A DNA stretch of 64,000 nucleotides from Eubacteriaceae bacterium (GCA_009782515.1 WRIY01000007.1:32939-96938), one strand, 5' to 3'. Shown: positions 53,692 through 62,667, numbered from the stretch's first letter. Numbers and translations are program-made. Notes: generated by a model from the sequence alone, not told the origin.

Positions 53692-53721
53692 TTGACACAG
53701 CTTGGAAGATGAGTTTATAAT
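53692..53721 (+). promoter_or_regulatory. consensus promoter of thiT
   Basis: TTGACA (53692-53697), 18 bases, TATAAT (53716-53721). The transcript would begin at or just before the TPP aptamer. Confidence 0.88.
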
Positions 53722-53726
53722 AATTT

Positions 53727-53799
53727 CGCTGGGGGTGCCTAAACAGGCTGAGACAGACCCTTATTACCTGATCCGGATAATGCCGGCGTAGGGAAGCGG
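53727..53799 (+). promoter_or_regulatory. TPP riboswitch (THI box)
   Basis: All hallmark segments are in order: GGGGGTGC, GGCTGAGA (53746-53753), ACCC, ACCTGATC (53766-53773), GGATAATGCC (53775-53784) and GCGTAGGGAAGC (53786-53797). It senses thiamine pyrophosphate and controls the thiT gene directly downstream through the hairpin at 53807-53829. Confidence 0.98.
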
Positions 53800-53806
53800 T
53801 GTTAAC

Positions 53807-53829
53807 CCTCCATGCAAGGAGGTTTTTTT
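53807..53829 (+). terminator. expression-platform hairpin whose 3' arm is the ribosome site
   Basis: CCTCC (53807-53811) pairs with GGAGG (53818-53822) and a T7 run follows, ending in the TTG start codon. The short stem suits SD sequestration at least as well as termination. Confidence 0.75.
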
Positions 53830-54469
53830 GGATCTTTACACTTTCTTTAATACATTTGGCGGGCAAGCAGTTACTGCCATCGGCTTATGCCTTTCGATGG
53901 CCCTTATATACATGCTTGCTCCAAAAGGCGAATCGCTCCCAAAATTGCGAACACTGGCTATAAGCGCTCTTTTCATTGCGGCAGCGTTTGCCTCAAACAA
54001 CTTCTTGCCTCATATAAGCATGCCTCAAGGAGGCTCTGTTACGCTTTTTAGTATGCTGCTATTATACATTCCTGCATATTTATTCGGCCCCAGAGTAGGG
54101 ATGCTGGCTGGCATAAGCTATGGCTTTTTGGATTTATTGATTAAGCCATATGCATACTTTCCGCTTCAAGTTCTGCTTGACTATCCTATAGCTTTTGGAA
54201 TGCTTGGCATTGGCGGATTCTTCAAAAAAGAAAAGAGCAGATACTTTTACGGGTTCGCAGCAGGAGTGATTGGGCGCTTTGCAGCTTCATTTTTGTCTGG
54301 CTTCATATTCTTTGCCAGCTATGCGCCTGAAGGGTTTTCCCCTGTATTGTGGTCGGCATACTATAATGGCGCCTACATGGGGGCAGAGCTTGCCTTAAGC
54401 CTGCTTGTAATGCCTCTGCCGCCACTGCGATCCGCTTTGAGCAAGATGCACTCCAGGTATGGCCTATAA
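53828..54469 (+). CDS. thiT: thiamine-specific ECF transporter substrate component
   Basis: A 213-residue membrane protein with about six helices. The signature MPQGGSVTLFSMLLLYIP and QVLLDYPIAFG, the thiamine-binding loops of ThiT, are present. ThiT captures thiamine and works with the shared EcfA-EcfA'-EcfT energising module, which is not in this window. TTG start with GGAGG five bases upstream, both within the riboswitch expression platform. Repression by thiamine pyrophosphate is expected. Confidence 0.96.
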   Translation: MDLYTFFNTFGGQAVTAIGLCLSMALIYMLAPKGESLPKLRTLAISALFIAAAFASNNFLPHISMPQGGSVTLFSMLLLYIPAYLFGPRVGMLAGISYGFLDLLIKPYAYFPLQVLLDYPIAFGMLGIGGFFKKEKSRYFYGFAAGVIGRFAASFLSGFIFFASYAPEGFSPVLWSAYYNGAYMGAELALSLLVMPLPPLRSALSKMHSRYGL

Positions 54470-54480
54470 GCGGGAAATGC

Positions 54481-54509
54481 AAAAAAGGGCTTGGATTAGC
54501 CAAGCCCTT
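54481..54509 (-). terminator. intrinsic terminator of argF
   Basis: AAGGGCTTGG (54485-54494) and CCAAGCCCTT (54500-54509), 10-bp stem; on the reverse strand it is followed by a T run (complement of 54481-54486). Confidence 0.93.
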
Positions 54510-54522
54510 GCGCCGCAATATG

Positions 54523-55545
54523 CTAGAGAGCATCAAATACAGAATCAATGTCGCTAAGCGTTGCTACAAGCAATGCTTTTATTGTATGCAGCCGGTTTTC
54601 TGCTTCGTCAAAGACAACTGATTTGTCAGACAGGAATACGCTGTCATCCACTTCCCTGATGTCAATGCCCATCTCATAGTATTTCTTGGCCGTGTCTGTG
54701 CCGAAATCATGATATGACGGCAGGCAATGCATAAATATAACATCAGAGTTGCCCGCTGCTGCCATGACTTCATCAGTCACCTTATATGGCGATAACAGAG
54801 CAGCCCTTTCTTCTATAGAGCTTTCTTCGCCCATTGAAGCCCAAATGTCTGTATAAACAGCATCAGAGCCCTTTAGGCTGTCTAAAGAGTCTGAGATCTG
54901 TATTTGCGCTCCAGACTTTGCTGTAAGCGGTTCGAGGCTTTGGATAAACCCGGATGGAATAATTTCGGCAAGCTCTTTTGGCCCATAGGCAACAAAGCTC
55001 ATACCCAAAATTGCTGCTGTTTTTATCCAGCTTATCGACATGTTGTTTCTGATGTCGCCTACGAATGCGATTTTTAAGCTACTGAATGGCTTGCCAAGCT
55101 TTTCTTTGACAGTCATAAGATCAGCTAGGATTTGTGTAGGGTGGGATTCGTCTGAGAGCCCATTGTAGACAGGAAGGCCGCTATGCTTAGCCAGCTCTTC
55201 CACAAAGGCCTGTTCAAAGCCACGATACTCAATAGCGTCATAATAGCGCGCGAGAACCTTAGCTGTGTCTGCAACTGATTCTTTTTTGCCCAGCTGTGAG
55301 GCATCAGGGCCTAAATAAGTAACATGGGCGCCTTCATCATATGCAGCGACTTCAAAAGCGCAGCGCGTCCTCGTCGATGTTTTTTCAAATACAAGTGCGA
55401 TGTTTTTGTGCTCAATTAACGGATCATAAACTCCGGCCAGCTTCTTGTTCTTAAGAGCGATTGCCAGATCAATGATTTGGCTAATCTCTTCGGCGCTATA
55501 GTCAAGAATATCAATGAAGCTTCTGCCTTTAAATGTATTTGGCAT
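54523..55545 (-). CDS. argF: ornithine carbamoyltransferase
   Basis: A 340-residue carbamoyltransferase. Carbamoyl phosphate site STRTR at 57-61 (FEKTSTRTR), the HPTQ loop (ESHPTQILAD), and the ornithine-side HCLP motif (MHCLPSYHD). Converts ornithine and carbamoyl phosphate to citrulline. The HCLP motif and overall order distinguish it from aspartate carbamoyltransferase; catabolic versus biosynthetic use cannot be fixed, but the ArgR-like operator over its promoter supports arginine-repressed synthesis. GGAGG is a few bases before the ATG. Not linked to other arg genes here. Confidence 0.96.
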   Translation of the reverse strand: MPNTFKGRSFIDILDYSAEEISQIIDLAIALKNKKLAGVYDPLIEHKNIALVFEKTSTRTRCAFEVAAYDEGAHVTYLGPDASQLGKKESVADTAKVLARYYDAIEYRGFEQAFVEELAKHSGLPVYNGLSDESHPTQILADLMTVKEKLGKPFSSLKIAFVGDIRNNMSISWIKTAAILGMSFVAYGPKELAEIIPSGFIQSLEPLTAKSGAQIQISDSLDSLKGSDAVYTDIWASMGEESSIEERAALLSPYKVTDEVMAAAGNSDVIFMHCLPSYHDFGTDTAKKYYEMGIDIREVDDSVFLSDKSVVFDEAENRLHTIKALLVATLSDIDSVFDAL

Positions 55546-55565
55546 AACTGCCTCCTTAAGTTGAT

Positions 55566-55583
55566 AATGTATAAATATACATT
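55566..55583 (-). promoter_or_regulatory. ARG-box-like operator over the argF promoter
   Basis: AATGTATA-AA-TATACATT is a perfect 18-base palindrome matching the ArgR/AhrC box pattern (TGnAT-n4-ATnCA) with one symmetric change per half-site. A second partial box (TATGAAT) lies alongside. It overlaps the -10 of the argF promoter. Confidence 0.65.
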
Positions 55584-55602
55584 AAAATTCATAAAAATGC
55601 AA
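55574..55602 (-). promoter_or_regulatory. argF promoter
   Basis: On the reverse strand, TTGCAT (55602-55597), 17 bases, TATATT (55579-55574). The -10 lies inside the ARG-box palindrome, and the -35 abuts the end of the upstream phosphoesterase gene. Confidence 0.65.
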
Positions 55603-56088
55603 CTATATTAACAATTTTAAGCTGGCAGAAACTATGCCTGTTTCTTCTGAAGCATCCAAGACTATATAGCTTGGCTTGGTAATGATTGACTTTGCATAGC
55701 TGCCGGTGCCCGGATTGAGCATCAGCACTCCATTCACGTCCTGTTGGGAAGCTATATGCGTATGGCCGTATATTGCAGTTTTGCATGCAAGGCTGATTGC
55801 TTTTTTGCTAAGCTCAGCAAGGCCTTCCTTGACTCCATATATATGCCCATGCGTTAATAAAATACGGCACTTTCCCCATTCTATTACTGCTTCGTCAACG
55901 CTCGCCGGAATTCCATCGCAGTTGCCGTTTACGGTATAGGACTTATATAGGCTGAATATAGGAGAGTTTATAAGATCTCTCGCAAAATCCCCTGCATGAA
56001 TTATGGCACCTGCTTCCGGCTCGTTAGCAACCATGTAGTCCAGCGCCTTTATGTCACCGTGTGTGTCTGAGAGAACGATTGCTTTCAT
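55603..56088 (-). CDS. YfcE/MJ0936-type metallophosphoesterase
   Basis: A 161-residue calcineurin-like phosphodiesterase. Metal ligands appear in LSDTHGD (7-13), HAGDFA, NGNCD, LTHGH and YGHTH. Such small enzymes hydrolyse artificial phosphodiesters, with cyclic nucleotides or nucleotide cofactors as suspected substrates. Soluble. It runs directly into the argF promoter on the same strand, so some read-through is possible. Full length for the family. Confidence 0.93.
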   Translation of the reverse strand: MKAIVLSDTHGDIKALDYMVANEPEAGAIIHAGDFARDLINSPIFSLYKSYTVNGNCDGIPASVDEAVIEWGKCRILLTHGHIYGVKEGLAELSKKAISLACKTAIYGHTHIASQQDVNGVLMLNPGTGSYAKSIITKPSYIVLDASEETGIVSASLKLLI

Positions 56089-56320
56089 GATGTATTATTC
56101 TAACACAATCCGCAAGAAATTTCCTTGCACAAATGCCAAGTGTTCAGACAGGCATAAGTTGCCAGAACTAAAAAAGCGCAACGCGCCACCCCTGCCAATG
56201 AACAGGAAAGCAAGGCAAGGCAATGGCTTGATCGGCTAATATAAACCAATGGCACTGGAAAGGGCATTCACAGCCCAAGCCCCAGTTTTATTGCAGGAAT
56301 GCGCATAAGCGTGAGGCTTT

Positions 56321-57307
56321 CTAAGTGGCAATTGCGCTTATTGCAGGAATCAGCGCAATCGGGCTCTCTATAAGCAAGCTGCCAATGCCTGCCTCCCTTA
56401 TATAGGCAAGTTTTGACTCAAGGCTCCTAAGATCCTCAAACACTACATTATGCAGCTCGCTGTTTACTTTATACTGTGCAATGCACAGCTTTGATGAGCT
56501 GTCATAAAGCACCCGGCTTATGCCATCTTTCGTAAGAGCCTTTTCTACTTGCCTGATATCAGGGTACTTTGCTATGTTGGTATTTTTATTTATTACTGCT
56601 GCGCCGGGGCTTAACGCGTACCCCAGGCTTTCAGGCTTAAATATCTTGCTTAAAAGGCCAAGCTCGCTTTTGAATGTAGAGAAGCTAAAAGAGCTTGTAT
56701 TCGGTTTGTAGAAGAAATATTCGACCCTGCTGGACGGCCCTATTGAAAGCAGAGTCGCTGAATCAGCGCATACATAAACATCAAGGCCATACCCGTATAG
56801 CCAGTCCCTCGCTTTTTCATAGTGCATGAGATCGTCGGTGGTCTCAATGCAAAGCAAAACACCGCCATATTCTTTAAATTTCAGCCCGGTTGCCAAGCTG
56901 TTGAAGTTGCTTTCTTTCATAAACAGGCCAAGGCCCTTCATTATAAAGCTCGGCTGTGCGCTGTAGTACTGGCTGCAGCAAACAGGGTAAAAATCATCAA
57001 ACATTCTTATGCAATTTCGCTCAGCAAATATAGAGTCGATAAAGACTCCCTTTGCTCTTCTTTGCAGACCTTCAAGCGTGCGCGAGAGGTCATTTTTAGG
57101 GCTATGCATTGCATATAGGCTAATTTCAGGCAAACTGCCTATATCAAAGCCCATAGCCGGCCTTTTGTCTTTGCTGACTGGTATCCAGATAGCTCTATTG
57201 GCTACCATGGCGATCGATCTATTGGCGTTGAGAATGCTGCTTGCGCTAATGCCATAGTTCCTGGCAATGTCCTCAAGCTTCTCGTTTTCCTTTATTACAT
57301 GTATCAT
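56321..57307 (-). CDS. LysM protein with degenerate GH18-like region
   Basis: A 328-residue protein. Residues 1-45 are a LysM module (HVIKENEKLEDIARNYGIS). The remainder has the order of a glycoside hydrolase 18 barrel as in the spore-cortex proteins YaaH/SleL; the last part FEDLRSLESKLAYIREAGIGS resembles their conserved end. At the catalytic strand, where GH18 enzymes have DGxxxDxE, it reads GGVLLCIE: the Glu is kept but both Asp residues are lost, so hydrolysis is doubtful. It has no signal peptide, as in spore-coat YaaH. A peptidoglycan- or spore-binding role is inferred. Confidence 0.6.
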   Translation of the reverse strand: MIHVIKENEKLEDIARNYGISASSILNANRSIAMVANRAIWIPVSKDKRPAMGFDIGSLPEISLYAMHSPKNDLSRTLEGLQRRAKGVFIDSIFAERNCIRMFDDFYPVCCSQYYSAQPSFIMKGLGLFMKESNFNSLATGLKFKEYGGVLLCIETTDDLMHYEKARDWLYGYGLDVYVCADSATLLSIGPSSRVEYFFYKPNTSSFSFSTFKSELGLLSKIFKPESLGYALSPGAAVINKNTNIAKYPDIRQVEKALTKDGISRVLYDSSSKLCIAQYKVNSELHNVVFEDLRSLESKLAYIREAGIGSLLIESPIALIPAISAIAT

Positions 57308-57483
57308 TTCTATCTCTTCTTATGATTTATTCACATTTTATGAAAACCAGCACTGCGTTATGCTGCTTAGAAGTATTGACAAAATTAGGCCGGGATAGTC
57401 ACTGCGGCTGTTTGCCAAGGCCGCTAAAAAGCGCAATTTTAGAGCAATAGCGGTAATTTCAGCGCGCCAGTGCCTGCTAAGTG

Positions 57484-57512
57484 TTGACTTGGTTTATACA
57501 GTGAGATAAAAT
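57484..57512 (+). promoter_or_regulatory. leuS promoter
   Basis: TTGACT (57484-57489), 17 bases, TAAAAT (57507-57512). Confidence 0.78.
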
Positions 57513-57515
57513 GAG

Positions 57516-57542
57516 AAAAAACGGCACGATGCCGGTTTTTTT
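57516..57542 (+). terminator. hairpin plus T run at the transcription start of leuS
   Basis: CGGCA and TGCCG (57522-57526 and 57530-57534) form the core stem, extended by A-T pairs with one bulged G, followed by T7. It begins within a few bases of the predicted start of transcription, so it may be a promoter-proximal attenuator or a 5'-end protective structure. No T-box motif was seen. Confidence 0.5.
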
Positions 57543-57581
57543 CATTTGCATAAAAAATGAGATCTGATAGGAGGGGCACTC

Positions 57582-60032
57582 TTGCCGGAGAAAAAGCAAG
57601 ATGTGTTTAATGATAAAATGAGACGCTATAACTTTACTGCAGTGGAAAAGAAATGGCAAACGATCTGGGAAGAGGAAGAGGCTTTTGAGACAAAAGCTGA
57701 TTATAGCATGCCCAAATTCTACGCCTTGGTCGAATTCCCGTACCCAAGCGGGCAAGGGCTGCATTTAGGGCACCCGCGCCCATATACAGCGCTGGATATT
57801 GTAGCGCGCAAAAGAAGGCTTGAGGGCTATAATGTGTTGTTTCCAATGGGCTGGGATGCTTTCGGCCTTCCTACGGAGAATTATGCAATTGCGCAAGGGA
57901 TTCACCCTGCAATTGTAACTAAGGAAAACATCGCCCACTTTAAGGAGCAGCTGCATTCTATAGGCTACTCATTCAACTGGAGCAGGGAAGTAGACACAAC
58001 TGATCCTGGCTATTACAAATGGACCCAATGGATCTTTTTGATGCTTTTCAGGCATGGGCTGGCTTACAAGAAGGAATTTCCCATTAATTTTTGCCCAAGC
58101 TGCAAGGTTGGCCTTGCGAATGAAGAGGTAGTTGACGGCAAGTGCGAAAGATGCGGCGCTGAAGTTACCAGAAAAGTCAAGAACCAATGGATGCTTAGAA
58201 TAACTGACTATGCGCAAAGGCTGCTGGACGATCTTGAGACGGTAGATTTCGTTGAAAGAGTCAAGGTAAGCCAAGCCAACTGGATTGGGAGAAGCGAAGG
58301 CGCTGACATCTCATTTCCAATTGAAAATACAAGCGCACAACTGAATGTATATACAACAAGGCCGGATACGATATATGGCGCAACATATATGGCTATAGCT
58401 CCGGAGCACCCTCTTATTGACGAGTATATCGCCGATATTAAAAATTCCGGCGAGGTGCTTGAGTATAGGTCGCTCTCGCAAAACAAGTCCGATTTTGAGC
58501 GCACAGAAATGGCACAGAGCAAAACAGGCGTTAAGCTTGACGGCCTGTTGGCCTATAACCCTATATCAGAAGAGCTAATACCGATTTATGCGACTGACTA
58601 TGTGCTCATGACATATGGAACAGGCGCAATAATGGCTGTGCCGGCACATGATGAGCGAGATTATGAATTTGCCAAAAAGTATGGCATCCCTATCAGGGAG
58701 GTCATCTCAGGCGGAGATATATCTGAAGCTGCCTACACCCAAATGCAAGGATCTGTTTGCATAAATTCCCCTCTCATTGACGGGCTAAGCGCAGATGAGG
58801 GCAAAGAGAAAATGATTGAGATTCTCGAGGAGCGCAAGATCGGGCAGAGAAAGGTAAACTTCAAGCTGCGTGACTGGGTCTTTTCAAGGCAGCGCTATTG
58901 GGGTGAGCCAATACCGCTCATATATTGCGAAGACTGCGGATGGGTTGAAGTCCCTGAATCAGAATTGCCGCTACAGCTGCCTGCAGTAGACAACTACCGG
59001 CAGACTGATGATGGGGATTCGCCGCTTTCGCTAATGCCGGAGTGGTATAATACAACCTGCCCAAAATGCGGCAAGCCTGCAGTGAGGGAAACAGACACTA
59101 TGCCGCAATGGGCTGGCTCCAGCTGGTATTTCCTGCGCTACACAGACCCGCGCAACGAGAGCGCTCTTGCCGGCAAAGAGGCTTTGGCTTACTGGATGAA
59201 TGTGGATTGGTACAATGGAGGCATGGAGCACACGACGCTTCACTTGCTCTACTCGCGCTTCTGGCACAAATTCCTCTTTGACCTGGGCATAGTTGACACG
59301 CCGGAGCCATATGCCAAGAGGACCTCACATGGGATGATATTAGGCACTGACAACCAGAAAATGAGCAAATCCAGGGGAAATGTCATCAACCCGGATGAGG
59401 TTATCGGGGAATATGGGGCTGACACTCTCAGGATGTTTGAGATGTTTGTCGGTGACTTTGAAAAAACGGCGCCATGGAATGCCGATTCAGTAAAGGGCTG
59501 CAAGAGGTTCATAGACAGAGTGTATGCCATGCAAGACTTTTTAGTTAGCGGCGATGGGTATTCTGATGAACTTGCCGGGCTGATGCACTCTCTTATAAAG
59601 AAGGTTTCATACGATTTCGAGAACCTTAAGTTTAACACAGCTATTGCAGCAATGATGAAGGCAGCGAACGAAATATATAAAGCCGGCTCAATCACGAGAG
59701 GGGAGCTGAGGGACTTTCTGATACTTCTTAACCCTGTTGCGCCGCATGTCACTGAGGAGATATGGCAGGAGGCTGGTTATGCCGGAAGGCTTTACGAAGC
59801 TAAATGGCCGGAATATGACGAATCAAAGCTTTCCGAAAACTACATTGAAATACCTATTCAAATAAACGGGAAGGTCAGGGCAAAAGCCAATGTCCCCGCT
59901 GATGCCAGTGAAGAAGACGTTGCGCTTATTGTGCGGGAAAACGAGGCTGTAACATCGTATATCGAAGGCAAGGCTATTGAAAAGGAAGTCTATGTGGCTG
60001 GCAGGATATATAGCTTTGTGCTAAAGCAATAG
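57582..60032 (+). CDS. leuS: leucyl-tRNA synthetase
   Basis: An 816-residue class Ia synthetase of full length. The ATP motif HLGH is at 61-64 and KMSKS at 593-597. The zinc-like knuckle region (CPSC, CERC) lies near 177-198. The large editing (CP1) domain contains [12 protein letters not shown] and the acidic-site loop [10 protein letters not shown]-terminal tRNA-binding domain ends the protein. TTG is the start, since AGGAGGGG lies a few bases upstream; an internal ATG at 57618 is less well placed. It charges tRNA-Leu, one of which is encoded at 63841. Confidence 0.98.
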   Translation: MPEKKQDVFNDKMRRYNFTAVEKKWQTIWEEEEAFETKADYSMPKFYALVEFPYPSGQGLHLGHPRPYTALDIVARKRRLEGYNVLFPMGWDAFGLPTENYAIAQGIHPAIVTKENIAHFKEQLHSIGYSFNWSREVDTTDPGYYKWTQWIFLMLFRHGLAYKKEFPINFCPSCKVGLANEEVVDGKCERCGAEVTRKVKNQWMLRITDYAQRLLDDLETVDFVERVKVSQANWIGRSEGADISFPIENTSAQLNVYTTRPDTIYGATYMAIAPEHPLIDEYIADIKNSGEVLEYRSLSQNKSDFERTEMAQSKTGVKLDGLLAYNPISEELIPIYATDYVLMTYGTGAIMAVPAHDERDYEFAKKYGIPIREVISGGDISEAAYTQMQGSVCINSPLIDGLSADEGKEKMIEILEERKIGQRKVNFKLRDWVFSRQRYWGEPIPLIYCEDCGWVEVPESELPLQLPAVDNYRQTDDGDSPLSLMPEWYNTTCPKCGKPAVRETDTMPQWAGSSWYFLRYTDPRNESALAGKEALAYWMNVDWYNGGMEHTTLHLLYSRFWHKFLFDLGIVDTPEPYAKRTSHGMILGTDNQKMSKSRGNVINPDEVIGEYGADTLRMFEMFVGDFEKTAPWNADSVKGCKRFIDRVYAMQDFLVSGDGYSDELAGLMHSLIKKVSYDFENLKFNTAIAAMMKAANEIYKAGSITRGELRDFLILLNPVAPHVTEEIWQEAGYAGRLYEAKWPEYDESKLSENYIEIPIQINGKVRAKANVPADASEEDVALIVRENEAVTSYIEGKAIEKEVYVAGRIYSFVLKQ

Positions 60033-60046
60033 CAAGCAAAACAATG

Positions 60047-60085
60047 CTGCTGTGCCGGCTAGCTATTAAGCGCAGCAGTTTTTTT
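60047..60085 (+). terminator. intrinsic terminator of leuS
   Basis: CTGCTGTGC (60047-60055) with GCGCAGCAG (60070-60078), nine pairs including one G-U, then TTTTTTT (60079-60085). It overlaps the 3' end of the convergent gene. Confidence 0.88.
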
Positions 60086-61234
60086 GTTGGCAATGCCGGA
60101 TGTGTTTTGCGGCTCTGAAAGTGCAGCCGAATTACGGCCTTTTGTTTGGAGCTTGTCAATTCGGTTGTTATAAAGCCATTTCTTTGACCGTGTGTCAACA
60201 AACAAAAGCTCGCTAAGAGCTTCTTTATTATTAATTTTATTGCTGTCAGGCACGCTTATAAGCAGCAGCGAGGTTTCTTTCTGCCTTGCTTGGTTTCTGA
60301 GCTTTGAAAGCTCAATGCCAGAAAGCCTGTTTTCGAAATTAATGATTATGTGCATTGCATTTTTTCCTGAGCTGCATGCAAGGCAGGGAAGTTTGCCGCC
60401 AGGTGTGTATTCAGAGCCTGTCAGCTTAGCAATTCCTGCTTTGCTTATTATTTCAGCCTTTTGCTGAGCAGGCAGCTGGATTGAAGTCTGTGGCAGCATA
60501 ATCATAAGCTTTTCGGCTAACAGTGCATGGGCGGCCCTGTAAACTGCAGTCTCAAAACCATCAGTGCCACGGGCCAAGCTTGTGATAGCTGATGACTGCC
60601 TGCTCTTCTCTGCCAGAATTTCAGCCTGCTTATTATAAAGCCATTTTTTAGCAGATGCGTTTCCATAAAGCACTTCCTCAAAAGCGCTAAAGCTGCCCAT
60701 CTTATTGCTTTCAATGTTTATAAGCAAAAGCGAAGCTTTTGCGCTTCTCGCCTGTTTGGCAAGCCGGGCACAGTCGAATGCAGAAAGATGGCCATCAATA
60801 TTTAAGGCAATTCGAAAGAAGGCCTGCCCTGCATAACAGGCTATAAGCGTTGGCTGCTCCGCGCTGCCGCTCAAGAGCTCAGCAGAAGTCAGCTTTTGCA
60901 GCTTTGCGCTGCTGCTTGCTGCTTTGCTGCTTGCAGGTTGGGGCAGGAGTATTTGCAGGCTCTTTAAGAGCACAGCCAGCATAGTTTTATAAATAGAAAG
61001 CTCAAGCCCATCAAGGCATACAATATTGCCTTTGTGGCTAAAGCTCAGCTTTTTAGCATCATCCTTAATAATGTCAAGGCCATTTCCGCACGCTAAGCAC
61101 ACGCAGCCAGAAGGGTAATGCTCTGACGCTTCGCTGAGAGATACTAGCCTACCGTTTTCTTTTAGTACTGCAAAGTGGATATGGCTAGCCTTTTTGCCAT
61201 ATTTATGCTGTGTTTTTTCTACTGCAAGATCCAT
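60059..61234 (-). CDS. CoiA-like N terminus with an internally duplicated domain
   Basis: A 391-residue protein. Residues 1-75 resemble the competence protein CoiA N terminus, with a CLAC knuckle and a later SFSHKG (compare HFxH). Two related segments follow (about 77-225 and 230-375); each has a helix, Leu/Gln-rich linker, then LNIDGHLSAFDCARLAKQAR / INFENRLSGIELSKLRNQAR, a hydrophobic strand (LLLINI / LLLISV) and a KKWLYN closing motif. CoiA-like nucleases carry ExK in that strand; here it is absent in both copies. The protein may be a non-catalytic derivative. Family assignment is tentative. GAGGT precedes the ATG. Confidence 0.5.
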   Translation of the reverse strand: MDLAVEKTQHKYGKKASHIHFAVLKENGRLVSLSEASEHYPSGCVCLACGNGLDIIKDDAKKLSFSHKGNIVCLDGLELSIYKTMLAVLLKSLQILLPQPASSKAASSSAKLQKLTSAELLSGSAEQPTLIACYAGQAFFRIALNIDGHLSAFDCARLAKQARSAKASLLLINIESNKMGSFSAFEEVLYGNASAKKWLYNKQAEILAEKSRQSSAITSLARGTDGFETAVYRAAHALLAEKLMIMLPQTSIQLPAQQKAEIISKAGIAKLTGSEYTPGGKLPCLACSSGKNAMHIIINFENRLSGIELSKLRNQARQKETSLLLISVPDSNKINNKEALSELLFVDTRSKKWLYNNRIDKLQTKGRNSAALSEPQNTSGIANKKTAALNS

Positions 61235-61336
61235 TTTTAGACCTCAATTGTCATTCAACTTTATATTACCATTTATTATCTGCCATTTCGATGAAAAATT
61301 TCAATTATTATTGAAATTTTTTCTATAAATGATAAA

Positions 61337-61356
61337 GGCCTCCTTATAAGGAGGCC
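61337..61356. other. perfect 20-base palindrome
   Basis: GGCCTCCTTATAAGGAGGCC lies between two reverse-strand genes. It may be the hairpin of a weak terminator for the lipoprotein gene or a protein-binding site; T runs on either side are short. Confidence 0.45.
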
Positions 61357-61382
61357 ATAAAAATGGTCATAGTAGTTGAAAA

Positions 61383-61982
61383 TCATCTGAAGTCATCGAA
61401 AGCAGCTATTGCTGTGTCTGTCGAATCGACACTGACAGTTGTCATAATGCAGACTATAAAGCCGTTTTCCATTCTAGCATAATAATTTCGCAGCACGCTG
61501 CTCCCATCTATGGCAAACGAGCATGCCAGTCTCAAATAGTCATTTGTTCCAACTTTTGCAGGCGCTTTTTCACCAGGTTCAAAGCTCTCTACTTGGCTTA
61601 AAACTGCGATTATTGAATCAAGAAATGTTTCAGCCGGCTCACTCGCGGATGAGTCGGCGATAGATATGGCAACGCAAACATTGCATCCGGTAATTTCGTC
61701 GAAAGCTATCATGTCATACACTGTGCCAATTTCATAAATAGACTCAGCTTTATATGCTGCTCCCATTTCTGGCAGCTCGATATTGCGGTTTAAATTTTGA
61801 ATGTCTTCCGGTTGGGCAAATCGCCAGCCAGACGGCAAAGCGTAACTGAGCTTCAGGCTTTCATTTGTATACTTGCCAGACAGGATAATGCCTTTCGCAG
61901 GCAAAAATGATTTCGCGCATGAGCAAAGCAAGGTAATTGCCAGCATGTACGCCACGCGCTGTATGCGGTATTTCTTGCGCAT
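61383..61982 (-). CDS. small lipoprotein of unknown function
   Basis: A 199-residue protein. The signal ends with LLCSC, a plausible lipobox with the lipidated Cys at about residue 22 counted from the ATG at 61982. I use this start because AAAGGA stands eight bases upstream; the same frame is open further to 62141. The mature part has YALPSGWRF and DMIAFDEITGCNVCVAIS, a PsbP-like alternation of strands, without a family name. It would be anchored to the outer leaflet of the cytoplasmic membrane. Confidence 0.65.
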   Translation of the reverse strand: MRKKYRIQRVAYMLAITLLCSCAKSFLPAKGIILSGKYTNESLKLSYALPSGWRFAQPEDIQNLNRNIELPEMGAAYKAESIYEIGTVYDMIAFDEITGCNVCVAISIADSSASEPAETFLDSIIAVLSQVESFEPGEKAPAKVGTNDYLRLACSFAIDGSSVLRNYYARMENGFIVCIMTTVSVDSTDTAIAAFDDFR

Positions 61983-62216
61983 TATTGCCGTCCTTTCGAA
62001 GGCATGCTTGCCAAGAAGCAGTCTTATTATTAATATTTGTTCGTTTTTGTACAATAGCATTGTAACATAGCCAGGATACATAAAGTGAGCATCACCGGCA
62101 TTTATTTTTCTATATTTTATGCTTATGAGTATAACAGCCAAACCTGAATTAATAGCAAAACGGCGCAGCCAAAGCTGCGCTTATGCATATGCATTCGATT
62201 CAGGCTGAATTATTAA

Positions 62217-62639
62217 CTATTCAATTTCTACATTGATTGCAGAGTCATCATCCTTTACTTTTTTGGCAACATTTATTGTTAGCATTCCGTCTGCCAGCTT
62301 TGCGCCAATGCTCTTTTGATCTGTTCCCGGCAAGTACATGGTTCTTGCATATGACTGTGCAATTCTCTCCCTGTGAACATAGTTCTTTTCTGCACTCTCT
62401 TTTTCCTCGCTCATGTTGACAGTGATGCTCAGCCTGCCGTTTGACATAGCGATAGAGATTTCTTCTTTGCTAATTCCAGGCATCTCTGCGCTTACAATGT
62501 ACTCGTTTTCAGCCTCTTCAACATCAATGCGGAAATGAGGCCTGTTAATTGGGCTTTCGGAAAACATATTCTCCATGTTTTCTATCATGTTGGCTAAGGG
62601 ATGCATTCTTCTCTGTCCAAATGGTATTAAGCTTGACAT
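62217..62639 (-). CDS. Hsp20/alpha-crystallin small heat-shock protein
   Basis: A 140-residue small heat-shock protein. The alpha-crystallin domain runs from about 35 to 125, with FRIDVEEAENEYIVSAEMPG and the terminal GMLTINVAKK; an I/V-x-I/V-like motif (INVEIE) at the end supports oligomer contacts. It binds unfolding proteins without ATP. ATG 62639 is chosen over an upstream frame extension because GGAG lies eight bases ahead. Control is by the CIRCE operator and a consensus promoter. Confidence 0.95.
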   Translation of the reverse strand: MSSLIPFGQRRMHPLANMIENMENMFSESPINRPHFRIDVEEAENEYIVSAEMPGISKEEISIAMSNGRLSITVNMSEEKESAEKNYVHRERIAQSYARTMYLPGTDQKSIGAKLADGMLTINVAKKVKDDDSAINVEIE

Positions 62640-62667
62640 AAATAAATCTCCTATATCTATTCTTTTA

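Noticed and set aside
57308..57581. T-box leader for leuS
   Set aside because: No T-box consensus and the transcript leader is too short.
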